NCBI GenBank assembly: GCA_963969365.1
Contig: OZ017755.1
Coordinates: 992,001-1,056,000 of the forward strand
Source of the DNA: Asterochloris sp. CNOR1
Lineage: Eukaryota; Chlorophyta; Trebouxiophyceae; Trebouxiales; Trebouxiaceae
Direction of reading: 5' to 3'
DNA: 64,000 bases
The position numbers and the translations under genes are program-made. The notes under the pieces were generated by a model, which worked only from the letters and a program-made list of their open reading frames with translations, ran no database searches and was not told the origin of the DNA. Shown piece after piece: positions 1 through 11,800 of the stretch; within the stretch, counting starts at the first letter, position 1, and every line of letters begins with the position of its first letter.

Positions 1-110
1 GGGCTGGACATCCTGATGGTGCCTGCAGCTGGCTGGTGGGTGCCAGCAGCAGCAGGTGATGGCGCTGATTGGGCAACTGAGTACAATTGCAGGCTGCCAT
101 TGGGCCTCAC

Positions 111-181
111 CTGCTGCTGCTGCTGCTGCTGGGGCTTCTGGTGAGCCTCCCTGAGCTTCTGATGCTGCTGCTGCTGCTGTC
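111..181. repeat. CTG/CAG trinucleotide repeat, two blocks
   Basis: There is an interrupted run of CTG units at 111-133 and a second at 161-179 on the plus strand. On the minus strand they read as CAG and encode polyglutamine in the frame used for the Q-rich exon. The locus is a likely length-variable microsatellite. Confidence 0.85.
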
Positions 182-295
182 TGGCTTTGTGCTGCTGCCA
201 GAGGGCAGCAACATGTGAGGCAGATGGCGGTGGCGCCTGTCGCGGGGACTGCACAGCCTCGGCAGCTGGCCGTGCTGCTGATGTAGTCTGGGAGC
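111..295 (-). CDS. Gln-rich exon, probably a downstream exon of the large low-complexity gene
   Basis: One open minus-strand frame runs from a CTCAG acceptor (exon start about 295) to a CAG|GTGAGG donor at 111/110. It encodes Ala/Pro/Ser sequence followed by two polyglutamine tracts separated by a charged KLREAHQK segment. The sequence between about 760 and 300 also has long open minus-strand frames of low complexity, but I could not fix their phase. Assignment to the gene upstream on this strand rests on composition and position only. Confidence 0.35.
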
Positions 296-991
296 CTGAG
301 GATATGAACAGTTTGCTACCTCAGCAGATCGTTGTGGAGCGGGTGCATCCCGTTTCTTGCCCAGCTGCTCTGGCTGCTGGCTCCTGCCACAATGCACTGT
401 GGCAGCCTGGCTGCTGTCCGTAGCAGCGGGGGCGGCCTGAGAGGGCGCGCTCGCATGGTCGTCAACAAAGGCAGTGCGGGCTGCCCGGGCAGCAGCACCA
501 GCATGGGTTGCAGCCATAGCCACTTGCCCCCCTGAGCTCGACATCAAGAGATTGTGCACGCCTGTGAGCGCTCCCAGGGCTGCAGATGCCTCCGTGGGAG
601 TCTGCAGCGAGGTGTCTACTGCACTCACTGGCGCCGGCTGCATTGGCATGGACCTCTTGGCTTCCGCAGGGGTCAAGGCAGTACTGGCCAGCAGATCTGC
701 TGAGCTGCTGTACGAGTCTGGCGCCTGCAGCAGAATCTGGACAGTGGGTGTCAACTTGCAGCTGTTGAAAACATGCTGTCGCCCATGATATGGGCTGCTG
801 CCTGCCCTTCAGTGCTGCCAGGGGTTTGACATGGTGCAGGACAGGTTGCTGCCTGCCTTTGTGCCCTTGCAGACAACAGCGGCACTGATAGGTGGGTAGA
901 GAAGCAGGGCCAGCACAGCGTGGCCAGCAGGGCAGATGCATGTCTGAGACAGCAAACACAACCTCGACGGAAGGCATCGCATGCTGCTCAC

Positions 992-3900
992 CAGGGTGTG
1001 GTCCCTGGCTGGCCAGCCTGCAGCTATGCCCTGAGGCTCCTGAGGTGGCCACAAGCTGAATGATATTTCAGGGCTCAGAGTCAGACCAAATGGCGATGCC
1101 TGCAGCAAGAGGGCCATGCAGTCACACATTGCTGAGCCTGGAGGGACTGAATGCATGCGGGATCCCGATTACATCATCTGTAACAAGTGCACCTGTAACA
1201 TGTGCACCTGTACTGCTGAAACAGTGCAGACTTGATCGTCCATGCCACTGCTGGTCAGACAACCAACGAGCCGTGCATCACTGCAGGGAGGCTGTGCGAT
1301 TTGCTTCTACATTTGCGTTGCTGACACCGCTAAGCTTAAGTATGTGGTGATGCCCCAGATCAAGCCCTCATAACACCCTCAAGTCAAGGGACTATGCAGG
1401 AAGAAGCCTGTCAGTTGTAGAGCTTTGCTAATCACTGCTTCAGTGCTCTTGCTGACTGCCATGAGCCCAAGGAAGCTTGCCATCCGGTGCATCATGGCAT
1501 GGACAATGTCTGCTGACACAGGTTGACCTCACCCCGCCTGCATCCCCCAGAGACTCCACTGGCCAGTCCTCAGAGGCACAGCCTGCCTCCTGATCCATGG
1601 TCCCCTGCTGCGCCCAATGCAGCTGCAGCATGAACACTGCCAGGATCAGAGGAGCGCCAGGGCTGCTCTCATGCGAGACATCCAAGCAGCTGCAGTTTTC
1701 AGCCCAACTAGGGTCAGCACTTGAGTCATTGAGCTGTGCCGAGTGCACTTGCAGCACCATTGCATGCAGTGTCAGATAGAGCAAGGTCAACAGGCAAAGT
1801 AGGTCAGCAACCAGGACAGAAACTAGTACAGCTCAACGAGCCGTTGCCCAACTCAGCTAGGGTCCGATGGACCCACCATCTCGCGGCTCAAGCTGAGATT
1901 TTGCATCTGCGCCTGCTGGCGCTCCCACTTACGCTGTGGCTGCATCTCCACATGCCAATGCCACGGCTGATGTGCTGCACCAGCCTGCACCCAAGAGCAA
2001 ACACAGTACTGCAGCAATCCTGCATGAGGCATGCAGACCTGATGGTTCTGAGTATGGGCAGAGGAGGCTTGTTTGCCCTGCTCATGACCACTTAGCTATA
2101 TGCATGCGGCTGGCTGGTTGTCAAGAAGACTGTGCATCCAGGTCCTCATATTGCCACTTACTGCTGCATACTGGTGACAAGCAGAGAGCCCTTACTGTGG
2201 TTGCAGCCTGGTCTGCACGATACTGCGATCAGACAGCACTCACTGAGTCTGGCGTGGTGCCCTGCCGAGTCTGCATGGTCCTCCGCATCACACTCTCGAG
2301 CGCCTGAGCAATCCGCTGTGGCTCTGGCTCCATGCTATCGCGGCCAGCCTTGACGCTGGCCCTGCACCCACGCAACAATCACAACCATGAGCAGACCAGC
2401 TGGGACTGTGGTCAGTCCCATCATCAGCGCACAATGTAGCAAATGGGAACCCCAGTTTCTGCTCAGGCCAGGGCATCCCAGTCAGTTCCCACAAAGGGGG
2501 CCAGCCCCAAAGCCACCTGCAGGCATTCAAACAAAGAGAGTCGGCAGGAAGCGTCATGCATCTCCCCTCAAAGCCTGGGGGGCGCAGCGACGCAGTGACA
2601 CGGCTGTGTTCACAGGCCAGACTGGGTCTCACCCTCCTGACTTGCGGATGCTCAGTGCCACCTCCTCCTGCACCCCTGCCTGCACCTGAGGACTGAACAG
2701 TGCCAGCAGGTCTCCCAGTGGCGCTGGCGTGGTAGGCCCAACAGCAGCAGATGGGAGCCCCATCTTACTCCTGTCTGCAGCCACGTGATATATAATTTAT
2801 TACTGTGTGCAGGGCCACAATCTGGCAGAAGTGAGACTTTGCACGCTGCAGCAGACAGCCAAGCTGCTGATGTGGCACAGATAAGGTGCCTGAATTGGCC
2901 AGTGACACGTCCACAGACAACATGGAGAGATGCTGCAACTTCTCAGAATTCCCAGAGTGCAAACTCCCTGATGCCCTGTGTACAGGCTTGCTTAAAGCCT
3001 TGCTGTACTTCATGACAGCAGCCTGCTATGCTGCTCATCCAGCTAAATCCATGCTGGTTTCAATAAGGTAGGCAGGAGGATGACTGAGCTGTGTGCATCA
3101 GGCAAAGTTGGCTCTCACCTGAAGTTCGCCTGCTTCTGACGGACTGTCTGCGCTGGTGACTTGAGGTGTGCCTGCTTGCCTCAAAGGCCCCTGCAGCAGG
3201 CGCAGCTGAGCCGGGCCACCTTTTGGTTTGGAGGACCGAGTGGGTAAGCAGCCTGTCATGACCATGGCTGCATGCACCAGATGGACCCCACAGCAGGCCC
3301 CAGAACGGCAGACATGTGGACAGCCCGCATGGAAACTCCACCCTCTGCAGGCTGCCACCACAAGGCTCCACATCAAGCACCCATGTAGCAGCAGGTCAAG
3401 CCTGAGCATTAGACATATGCTTTCATGAACCATGTAGCCCACCTGAAGATCTGCTTTGCTGCAGGCTGCCATCTGCAGGCTTCATGTAGGGCAGCCTGCA
3501 GGCTGTGACATCTGTGTTCAACTGGCGCAGCTGTTTGGGTAGCGACTCCCCCTCATCCTGGCCGTCGGGCATGACTGTGTTGTCCCTGAGCAGGCTGGGC
3601 GACCAGGCACGTGCTGACCGCTGCACAGGCGATTGCCCCCGGCTGCTGTCTCGCCGCTTGTGCTTGCCATCGTTGCCAGCAGCTGCAACTAAGCCGTCCC
3701 TGACTGGGCATGGCGACCAGGCGCGTGCTGGCAACAGCCCGCATTGCCCCCGCCGCAGCTGTCGGCCGTCAGCAGCAGCCTCTGCAGGCGCCTGCTGGCA
3801 GCCCCCTGCCCACTGCTGCCTGCTGTCAGCAGCAAGGGATGCTGGGGCAGCACCCGGCCGTGGCCTGGATGGGGCTCTGACCCTTGCAGACCTGCTGCCG

Positions 3901-6900
3901 CCATCTCCGCTTGCGATTGCAGCCAGAGCTGCTTGCTCCGCCGCCCCTCCACGCCCGCTGGCAGTGGCAGCCAGAGCAGCTTGCTCTGCTGCCAAGCCAT
4001 GCCCATTTGCAAATGCAGCCAGAGCTGCCTGCTCGGCAGCTGCGGACTTCAGGCTGCCAGGCAGCTTCTGACTGTCCAGCACCCTTTCGCGCAGGTCCAG
4101 GGAGAAGAACGATGAGTCATCAGAGTCCAGGGGGCAGCCTGCCCACTCTGGCCTGGCCTCCGCTGTAGACCCATCTGAGGAGTCATGCTGCCTGTCAGGG
4201 CTGGCTGCAGCAGCGCTGTCCTGCTGCGGCTGTTCAGGCGCCGGCATCTGGCGGGCTAGCCGTGCTGCCTGCCAGGCCTCTGCAGACACGACAGAAACCG
4301 TGACAGTGGGCCAAGCCTCTGGTGTGTTGTGCCCTGTCCAGCAGCAGCAGCAGCCAGCCCCTTGGACAAGTGAGGCAGCTGGTCAGGGTGCAGGCCCAGC
4401 CGCATGGGGGACTGCCTGCCTGCCTGCAGAAACAGCAGAGCAGCAGGAGCGAGGAGGGCGCAGCATTCACCTGCACCTGCGAAGTGCCCTGGCCTTCCAT
4501 CCGCAATGAAAGCCCTCAGTGCCTGGTTGCGTCCCAGATTTGAGGCCTCCTGCAGAGACACCCTCTGGCTGTGGCCGTGACCAGCTGCCTGCTCCAGCAC
4601 AGCAGAGCTGTGCCATCCTGCATGCCGGTGACCTGGGGGCTGGCCGCGCACAGCAGTGCTGGGCTCTGGCCGCGCCTCGGTGCTGCGCACAATAGTGCCA
4701 GCAGAGCTGGGAGGACCCTTGCTGGGGCTGGCAGTGCCTAGTGATCCCGAGTGCTGCCGGGCATGAGCGTGTGAGGCTAGCAGCTCAGCAGCAGGGTCCG
4801 CGCCGCGCCCCAGGGAGCCACTGTGGTGAGCCACCTCCTCCGCAGCCGCCGCCATGGCAGTGCTGCTTCCCTTCTCCGGCAGCCCGTCCAGGAGAGCGCC
4901 TATGTCGTCCAGGGTGGGCAGCTGCAGGGATGGCCGCCTCTGGGCAGCCTGCTGCTGAGGGAGCTGGCTGCCGCGCCTCTGCATGTTGTACAGCTCCAAG
5001 AATCCCTGCAGCAGCCATGATCACACCTGGGGTAGAAGAGGGGGGGGGCGGCATGGGGTGCTGCTTCTAGGCGGCCCATGTGCAGCCAACTTGTTAACGC
5101 TCCTCAGCAAGTCGAGTGTCAAGCATCCCTGCGCCAGGCAGGACCAGAGTGACACCAGCGGTTGACATGTGCAAGTCCACCACCACATCCCACATATGGC
5201 CGACATCTGTGCATTTGCGTTGAGGATCAGTCAGCAATGGCAGTAGACATGTCATGCGATGATCTCTGCTGATCCAGCCTCAGATCTGAAATTTTGCATC
5301 CCTGCAACTTTCATGTCTGCATCAGTCATGCGTAACTTGCATACTACAGCGGGGTGCCACGCGTCATGAGGATGCCAATCAAGCTGTCAGCACACCAGGG
5401 CCAAGGCTCCCCGCACCTCAACAGGCACATTGGTGAGAACAGGGCAGGGGCCCCCAGTGTGGTGCCGTGAGGTGGCGGTCAGCGTTCGAAGTGGGGACCC
5501 TGCCCGCAGGAATGGCCCATCTGCCGCTGGAGCACTCGCAGGCTGCCCCAGGGGCTCGGTGCTGCTCTGGTCACCAGCAGAGGCCTGGCTGCTCTGCGGA
5601 GCAGCTGGCCCGCTGCTGGCGCTGCTGGTGCCTGTGTACAGGCCCGCCCCCACCTCCTTCACTGAAGGAGTGTCCGGCTGCAGGGCAGCGCTCAGGGCGG
5701 CGGCAGGCACCGGGCTGGCCCCGCTGTGCTCAGCGACAGCAGCACCTCCTGCCAGCAGCTGCAGCGACGTGGAGCCATCAGCAGGGGACTCTGGTGCCGA
5801 GGATCTCAGGCTGCCAGCCCTGCTTGCAGCAGCTGCCCCAGGCTGGCTCATGCTCCGGCTGTGGGGCCTGTGCCCAGCCACAGCAGCAGCCCGCCCATGG
5901 TGCTGCTGCCGCATGTGCAGCAGGGTGAGGTTGGCAGCACAGACGTCGTGAGTGCCCAGCTGCGGGGGAGCCCTTGGCTCATGCCCTGCTGGGCTGCCTG
6001 CCGGAGCAGCCTCAGACCTGTGCTTCTGCAGCTGCTTGAGGTGCTGCTGAGTCAGGTGGAGGTCGTCCCAGGCTGAAACACCCTGTGGGGCAGGAGACGT
6101 TTCAAGCTGAAGCATGGACGCCTGGCCTGCCTGCCCAGCAAGGCTGCTGTGGCTGCGCTGTAGGGCTCCTCCATGCAACCCGGCACCCTGCACTTGTGTG
6201 GGGCCGTTGACATTGATGCGCAGGCCCTGCATGCGGTGCCCAGCAGCTCTGTGCAGGGCCTCCTGCCCAGCCAGCACTGCGCTGAGAGCCTCGCTGCGCA
6301 GGGTCTCTGCAGCATTGCTCCAGGCAGCAGCCGCCTGCTGCGCAGAGTATGCCTGCTCGGCTGAGTCTGCCTGCTCTGCCTGGGACAGGCCAGAGCTGCG
6401 CAACCCCACGCCTGGGGGGGCCTCCCGGCTGCATGTAGGCATGCTGTGCGAACGCGCTATCTGCAGGGCGCAGCCCAGAATTCTCAGGGCCTCCCAGGCA
6501 GCAGCGTGTGTGGCTGGCAGAGAGCTGACCTGGGTTCTGAGAGGGCCGGGACATGGGAGGCTGCCCGGGAAGCAAACTGAGTGGTTTGCTGCACCTCACA
6601 AAAGATCATGGCAGCATGCTTGCCCTCATGCAGAGATTGCCTGACATGAAGCAGAGATCACGCTGAATCATGAGCTGACTTGAGATCTGAAACCCTGCAA
6701 GGCTGTACGCACAGCACACAGCATCTGCAGCCGGCAAGCCCACCAGGCAGCTCACCTGAGACTTGGCTCCTCTTGCTGCTGTGTGCTGCAGGCGCAGCAT
6801 CTGCAGCTGGCGAACCTGCTGCTGGGCAGGCAGGTCGCTGCCATAGCTGGGCAGTGGCCTGACTGCCCTGCCACCCTTCTGTGCAGATCGGCCCCTGGAC

Positions 6901-7019
6901 GGTGCCTGCGTCTGGGGGTCAGGATGACGTGAGGATGATGCTGCCTCTGTGGATGCCAGCAGCTGAGGAGCAGCCACCTGGATGGAGCTGCCTTCCCGCT
7001 CCTGCACTCTGGCTGCAGC
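992..7019 (-). CDS. Large Gln/Ser/Ala-rich low-complexity protein, unrecognised, multi-exon, partial
   Basis: I do not recognise this gene. Ten phase-compatible minus-strand exons chain together: 7019-6756, 6460-5417, 5005-4471 (or -4477), 4279-3443, 3190-3119, 2774-2633, 2361-2244, 1984-1877, 1622-1533 and 1055-992. They are joined by TGCAG-type acceptors and GT donors and encode about 1,090 aa with no start or stop codon found. The protein is mostly disordered, rich in Gln, Ser, Ala, Gly and His, with Arg-Ser patches. A triple Ala/Glu module and a duplicated RAWSP motif lie in the 4279-3443 exon. The 2774-2361 exons are more ordered: one carries a stretch beginning LGDLLALF, the next a helix rich in Arg and Glu. 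A downstream Q-rich exon (295-111) may belong to the same gene. Reading through the 3443 donor gives a stop at 3423, so a shorter isoform is possible. The last two exons (1622-1533, 1055-992) are the least certain. Function unknown. Confidence 0.55.
3898..4047 (-). repeat. Three tandem Ala/Glu-rich protein modules
   Basis: Within the 4279-3443 exon a module of about 16-17 codons occurs three times in tandem. Each copy contains AAEQAALAA followed by a short variable Gly-rich linker. The copies are diverged at the DNA level but clearly homologous. A second duplication in the same exon, at about 3585-3745, repeats an ARAWSP core followed by an LRD or VRD motif. Confidence 0.8.
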
Positions 7020-8846
7020 CTGCAGGCAGCTCTGGCCCCTCTCTGCATGTGGCATGGGCCTGCCCGAACCCAGTCTAGACAGCCACCATGCACACGCAAT
7101 ACGTGATTGTCAGTTGATTGTTGACAAAGGTCCACTGCATGATTCATGGAGTCCACTCTGACAGTGGGCGTCTGCTGCAGGGATGCTGATGCCTGCTGTG
7201 CATGACTGCCACCACCTCTGCCAGGAATGCCTCCTGGTGCTGCAACTTGCCTGAGGTGGGGCAGGCCCCTGATGCTGCAGGTGCCCCCTGCTGGGTGCAG
7301 TGGCAGATGCCACTGCTCTGCAAACTGGCCAGGGCCAGTCCGCAGCCATGTCTCGCCTGCCTGGCATCAGGGGCAGATGATGAGGGATGTGCCAGGATGC
7401 AAACTTAATGGTCTGCTGCCCAGGATCTTGCTGCCCACTCTGAAGGCCTGCCTCCCTGTTCATCCTCTGTGCGGATCAGGGCTAGACAGCTATCAGGGTC
7501 GCCTCAGAAGGTCGCGAGCGGCACACAAGATTCTCGTGGGTACTGCGCTGGCCCTGATGGCTCCAGGACTCGGCCTACTTTGCGTACAGGTCTGGTGAGC
7601 ACTGCAGGCCTCTGCCCGCGAAAAAGCCTCTCACCCCCCTGGATCATGGTCTCTCTCTACTCCAATGATCTGCAATGCCTGCGCTCTGCGGGTTGCAGGC
7701 CCAAACCAAATGGGCTGAAACCCAAATCAACCCATGTTGACTCATGCCAACGGCAAGCCTCAATCTCGAAATCGGCACCAGAAGGCAAGATCAACACATC
7801 AGCTCGCTTCTTAGGACTACCTGCTTCTATCTGAGGATGGTCTGCGTTTCCCTCCAATCTGCCGTGCACCCAGACATCGCTGCTGCCAGCCAGGTTTGCA
7901 TGTCTGACAGCTTGAGGGGGCTCAGCAGTGACACAGTGCAGCCAGTTTTCGGTAGACCAGGACTCAGGGACGACGAGATGGACCTAAGTGCGTGCCCTCA
8001 GCCTTCACAGATCTGCTGGGCTCATCAAGCTGTCAAGGCGGTGCTGTGTGGTGCAGGATACATTGCGCCTCCCAGGGGGCCTAGGTCTCCCTACAAAGCT
8101 GCCATGAGGCCCTGACATAGGCACCAGCCTGCACAGCACTGGTACCTTCCAAAATGCAGTGACCATGCTATGCGTCTTGCTGACCATGTGACTTGGAGGC
8201 CATGGTGCAGTCTCCTGGCCACGTTGCAGCCTCTTTCTTTGTTGCAAGCCTGGCATGCTGCCAGGTCAGCCTCCGAAACTTGGGAGACACATTGCCATGT
8301 ATGTTGGCTCTAGCACCAGCTGCCAATGATTCAATGCCCTCTGTCAGGAGCCCCATGCAAAGTGCACCTTTGTGCTCGCATGCTGCAGCTCGCAGCCTGG
8401 CTCCATGGCTTCTTTATTAGTCAGGCATATGTGGTGCGCACTACTGCAGAGCCATTGGTACCGCACTGATCTGCTGCCCTCATCCAGTGTGCTGCGCTGC
8501 CCAGTGCTGGCGTAACCCTGTGGGGAGTTTCGCAGCAGTGCTGTGTCTTGCCAACAGTTGGTGCTGTGTCTTGCCAAATGCAGAAGCTGTGTGACCTGCC
8601 ATGCAAGTAACAGTCCATCTTGTACATAGAAGCGGGCAAGAGAGGAGCAAGCAAACGCGTCCACATTGGAAATAGGAGGGGCAGTTTATGTGGCGGCCTG
8701 GCAACATCAGGCAGGCTGAAGCAGAGGCCTGCGGCTGAGGCGGTCTGAGCTTCAGACCTGCTGCACTGCGCTTTCAAATCATCGGAGCCAGCAGCCTGCA
8801 GATCTACTTGATGGCAGAAGGGGGCTGACAGTGTTTGTCAACATGG
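7020..8846. other. No gene supported
   Basis: This stretch lies between the first modelled exon of the large low-complexity gene and the CYP97B stop codon. I see only short open frames without family resemblance. Upstream minus-strand exons of the low-complexity gene may lie here, for example near 7250-7310 with a possible GCAAGT donor. The CYP97B 3' untranslated region should occupy the right end. Confidence 0.5.
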
Positions 8847-11800
8847 CTATGCAACAGCAACTGGCTGCCTGTCGCCCATCTGCCGAGTTTTGGGCAGCTG
8901 CCTTCCCCGCGGCTTCACGTTCATATAGAGACCGTTGGTGGTGTGGATGGTGGCACCTGTTGTCATTTGAATGTCTTGTCCGGGCGTCAGGCGGAATTCA
9001 AATCTTTTGAGGGCCACTGCCATGGCAATGATGGCCTCCATCATGGCAAACTGGTCGCCCACACACTTGCGCGGACCCCCACTGAAGGGAATGTACCTGC
9101 GAGCAGCAGTGAGCATATGTTTGCTGCAGTTGATGGCCCTGAAGTGCCCTCTGATGGTCTCATGCTGAGTAAACAAGAAAGTGAACACATAATTTTTCCA
9201 CTGTGTTCAGCCCATGGTGCACCTCTGTGCTGAGCAGAATCTCTCATGCAGAGAGTGTCCATGCAGCAGTGGGTTATGTCAGGCTGGGGCGCTGATGTAG
9301 AGTGCTGGGCAGGTCTATACATGATCTGACCCACCCACCCCCTCTCGTGTAGGCTGCCTCAACAAGGAGCTCATGACCACAACCCGCCTTCCAAACCCAG
9401 CGCTGTTGCATACCTGTAGTCAGTATTCTGCTCTGTGGGTGGAGGGGCGTCCAGGTCAAAGCGCTCTGGCTTGAAGGACTCAGGGTCATCCCATACTGCG
9501 GGGCTGTGGTGGATGTTGTACACTGAAATCATCACGTCCTGACCCTTGGGCACGCTATAGCCGCCTGCAAGGTGGGCAGGGGGCATTTTGAGACTCCAGC
9601 CACTGGATGGGGCATGACAGCCGCGCTAATGTGTATGTTATGCACTCACCCCATCAAGTCCTCGAGCTGAGGCACACTGTGGCCGCCTGCAGCACACCCA
9701 TCCAGGAACACTGTGGGAGAAGCTTGACTCAGGCCACAGGCAGCACGCTTCTGCCGTCGTGTGCAGAAGCAGCTTGTGCTGAGCTGAGCTTGGTGCAGAA
9801 GCAGCTTCGGCTGTGCTGAGCTTGGTGCAGAAGCTGCTTAGGCTGTGCTGAGGACGTCTCCAGTGGGCCGGCCAGCAGATGGAGAAAATGCAGGGGCTGT
9901 GCTGCTGACAGGCTGCCCACATACGAATTTGAAGCTACCATGAGGACACTGCTGGAAGCAGGTGCAGATGGCAGTACTGTTGACACCACCTGACTGCTGC
10001 CAGTCAGCCCAGTACAGGCAGCGATGGCAGCTGCGCACCCCAGTCAGCTGCACTGCAAGCCCTCAAGCAGTCTGTCTGCCATGGTCCAAGTCCCCCTGCT
10101 CCTCTCCATTGCATGGGCGCCTAGTCATTTTCACGTGGCGGGCAGCAGGGCCCACCTGGCAGCTCATCTGCGATCATGGCCCTCCGCAGGAGGACAGGTG
10201 GGTGAGGGTACAGCCTCATGCTCTCATTCACACAGCGCATCACGTACTTCAGCTGGCCATAGTCTGCCACTGTGGGCTGATCCCTGTTGCCCAGCACGCG
10301 ATCCACCTCCTCTTGGGCCTGCACAGCAAGACACATCGCCATCATCGCAGTGCAGTCCTCTTAATCTGTGTAGGCCCATGGGCCTGCAGCTGACTGAAGC
10401 ATTGCTCTCTTCATCAGTCTGCAACCACCCCGCAGCATGCACAGCAGGCATATGGACGCCCACATCAGACATGAGGCTCTGCCTGATGGCCACTGAGCAT
10501 GGTATAAGCATCAGTAGATGAGGTGACCCCCTGCAGAGAGCCTGAGAGGAGGCACAGGGGCCCAGGACGCAAGCAAGGGTGGATTGGGGGCTCCCACACA
10601 CAGAGCCTGAGAGGCCACCCACCAAACGCCGCTGACGCACCTCGGCGTTCCTGGCAGTGCAGTGCAGTCAGGGCGGAGCGACTGTGCACCGCACCATGCG
10701 CACCTGCTCTGGAAGCTTTGCAAGCACCAACAACTTCCCCGACAACCCCTGACACTCACTAAACATATCGCCTTTGGATGCTGTACGAGCCCAAGTGCTG
10801 AGGCAGGCCTTGACACTGCATGGCATGTGCAGGGGATGCCACACAAGCACGGTGCGCCTCACGGCGCTCATGCGCGCAGGCAGCTCAATGGTGGGGACAA
10901 GCCTGCTTGCTGAAAGCACCACTTGAGCCCTCAGGGGGGAGTGCAATGAGCCAGCTCCAGTGCAGACTCACCTTGCGCATTTGCTTGGGGCTCATTGTGA
11001 GCACAACTGCTGGCACGGGGTCCTTGAAACAGATGCAGGGAGTGACTGCAGCAGCCCACTCCAGTTCAGTCTCATCATGCGCATCTCCCTCGGGTTGACA
11101 TTGTCGCCATTGGTATAGAGCCCATTGTCTCATGCCTTGCCACCAGCATCGTCAGCTGCGCAGCCTTACCTTGCACAATCGCTTTTATCTCTGAGCATCT
11201 CAAGCACCACAAATCTCCAGTCAACTGTAAGGGATCTGCTGCAGCAACGCAATCTAGTACAGCCTCACCTTGTGCATCTGCTCAGGGTTCTGCGTAAGCA
11301 GGTACATAGTCCAGGTCAGCACGGAGCCTGTGGTCTCATGCCCTGCCACCAGCATGGACAGCAAGTCATCCCGCAGCTGCGTTGAGGAGGCCTCCTCGCG
11401 AGCGGCTATGAGGAACCTCAGCACGCTGGGGTCTGAGTCATTTATATAGCCCTCTTCAAAGCTTTCCTGCACAGCAGCAGGCACAGCGTGAAGTTGTCAG
11501 CAGTATTTGCCATGCAAGTGTGCTGGATAGACCATGCTCCCCTGACCAAAGCCCTCCTGCATACTGGGCGTCTGGACTCCCTCGTCAAGCATGTCGTGCA
11601 CAGCAGTGGCCATTGGGGGTCCTGCAGCAGAGTGCTCAACAGGATGACGTCCCTGCATACGTCAGCATGAGGAGGGAGCTCGGGCCACCCCTTTTCATAA
11701 CAGTGGTGCACGATAGCAGGCACACAGATCTACTCCGCATGCATCGTCAGCTGAAGCTCACCATGGGGAGCTGCTGTCAGCACGTACCAGCCCGCTTTGA

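Noticed and set aside
107-754. Single 215-codon minus-strand open frame as one exon
   Set aside because: The Gln-rich frame that ends at a proper donor is a different frame, so the long open frame is probably partly a shadow of low-complexity sequence.
8948-8978. Short similarity between CYP97B sequence and the TMEM205-like intron near 39078
   Set aside because: About 30 bases with several mismatches and no extension; treated as chance.
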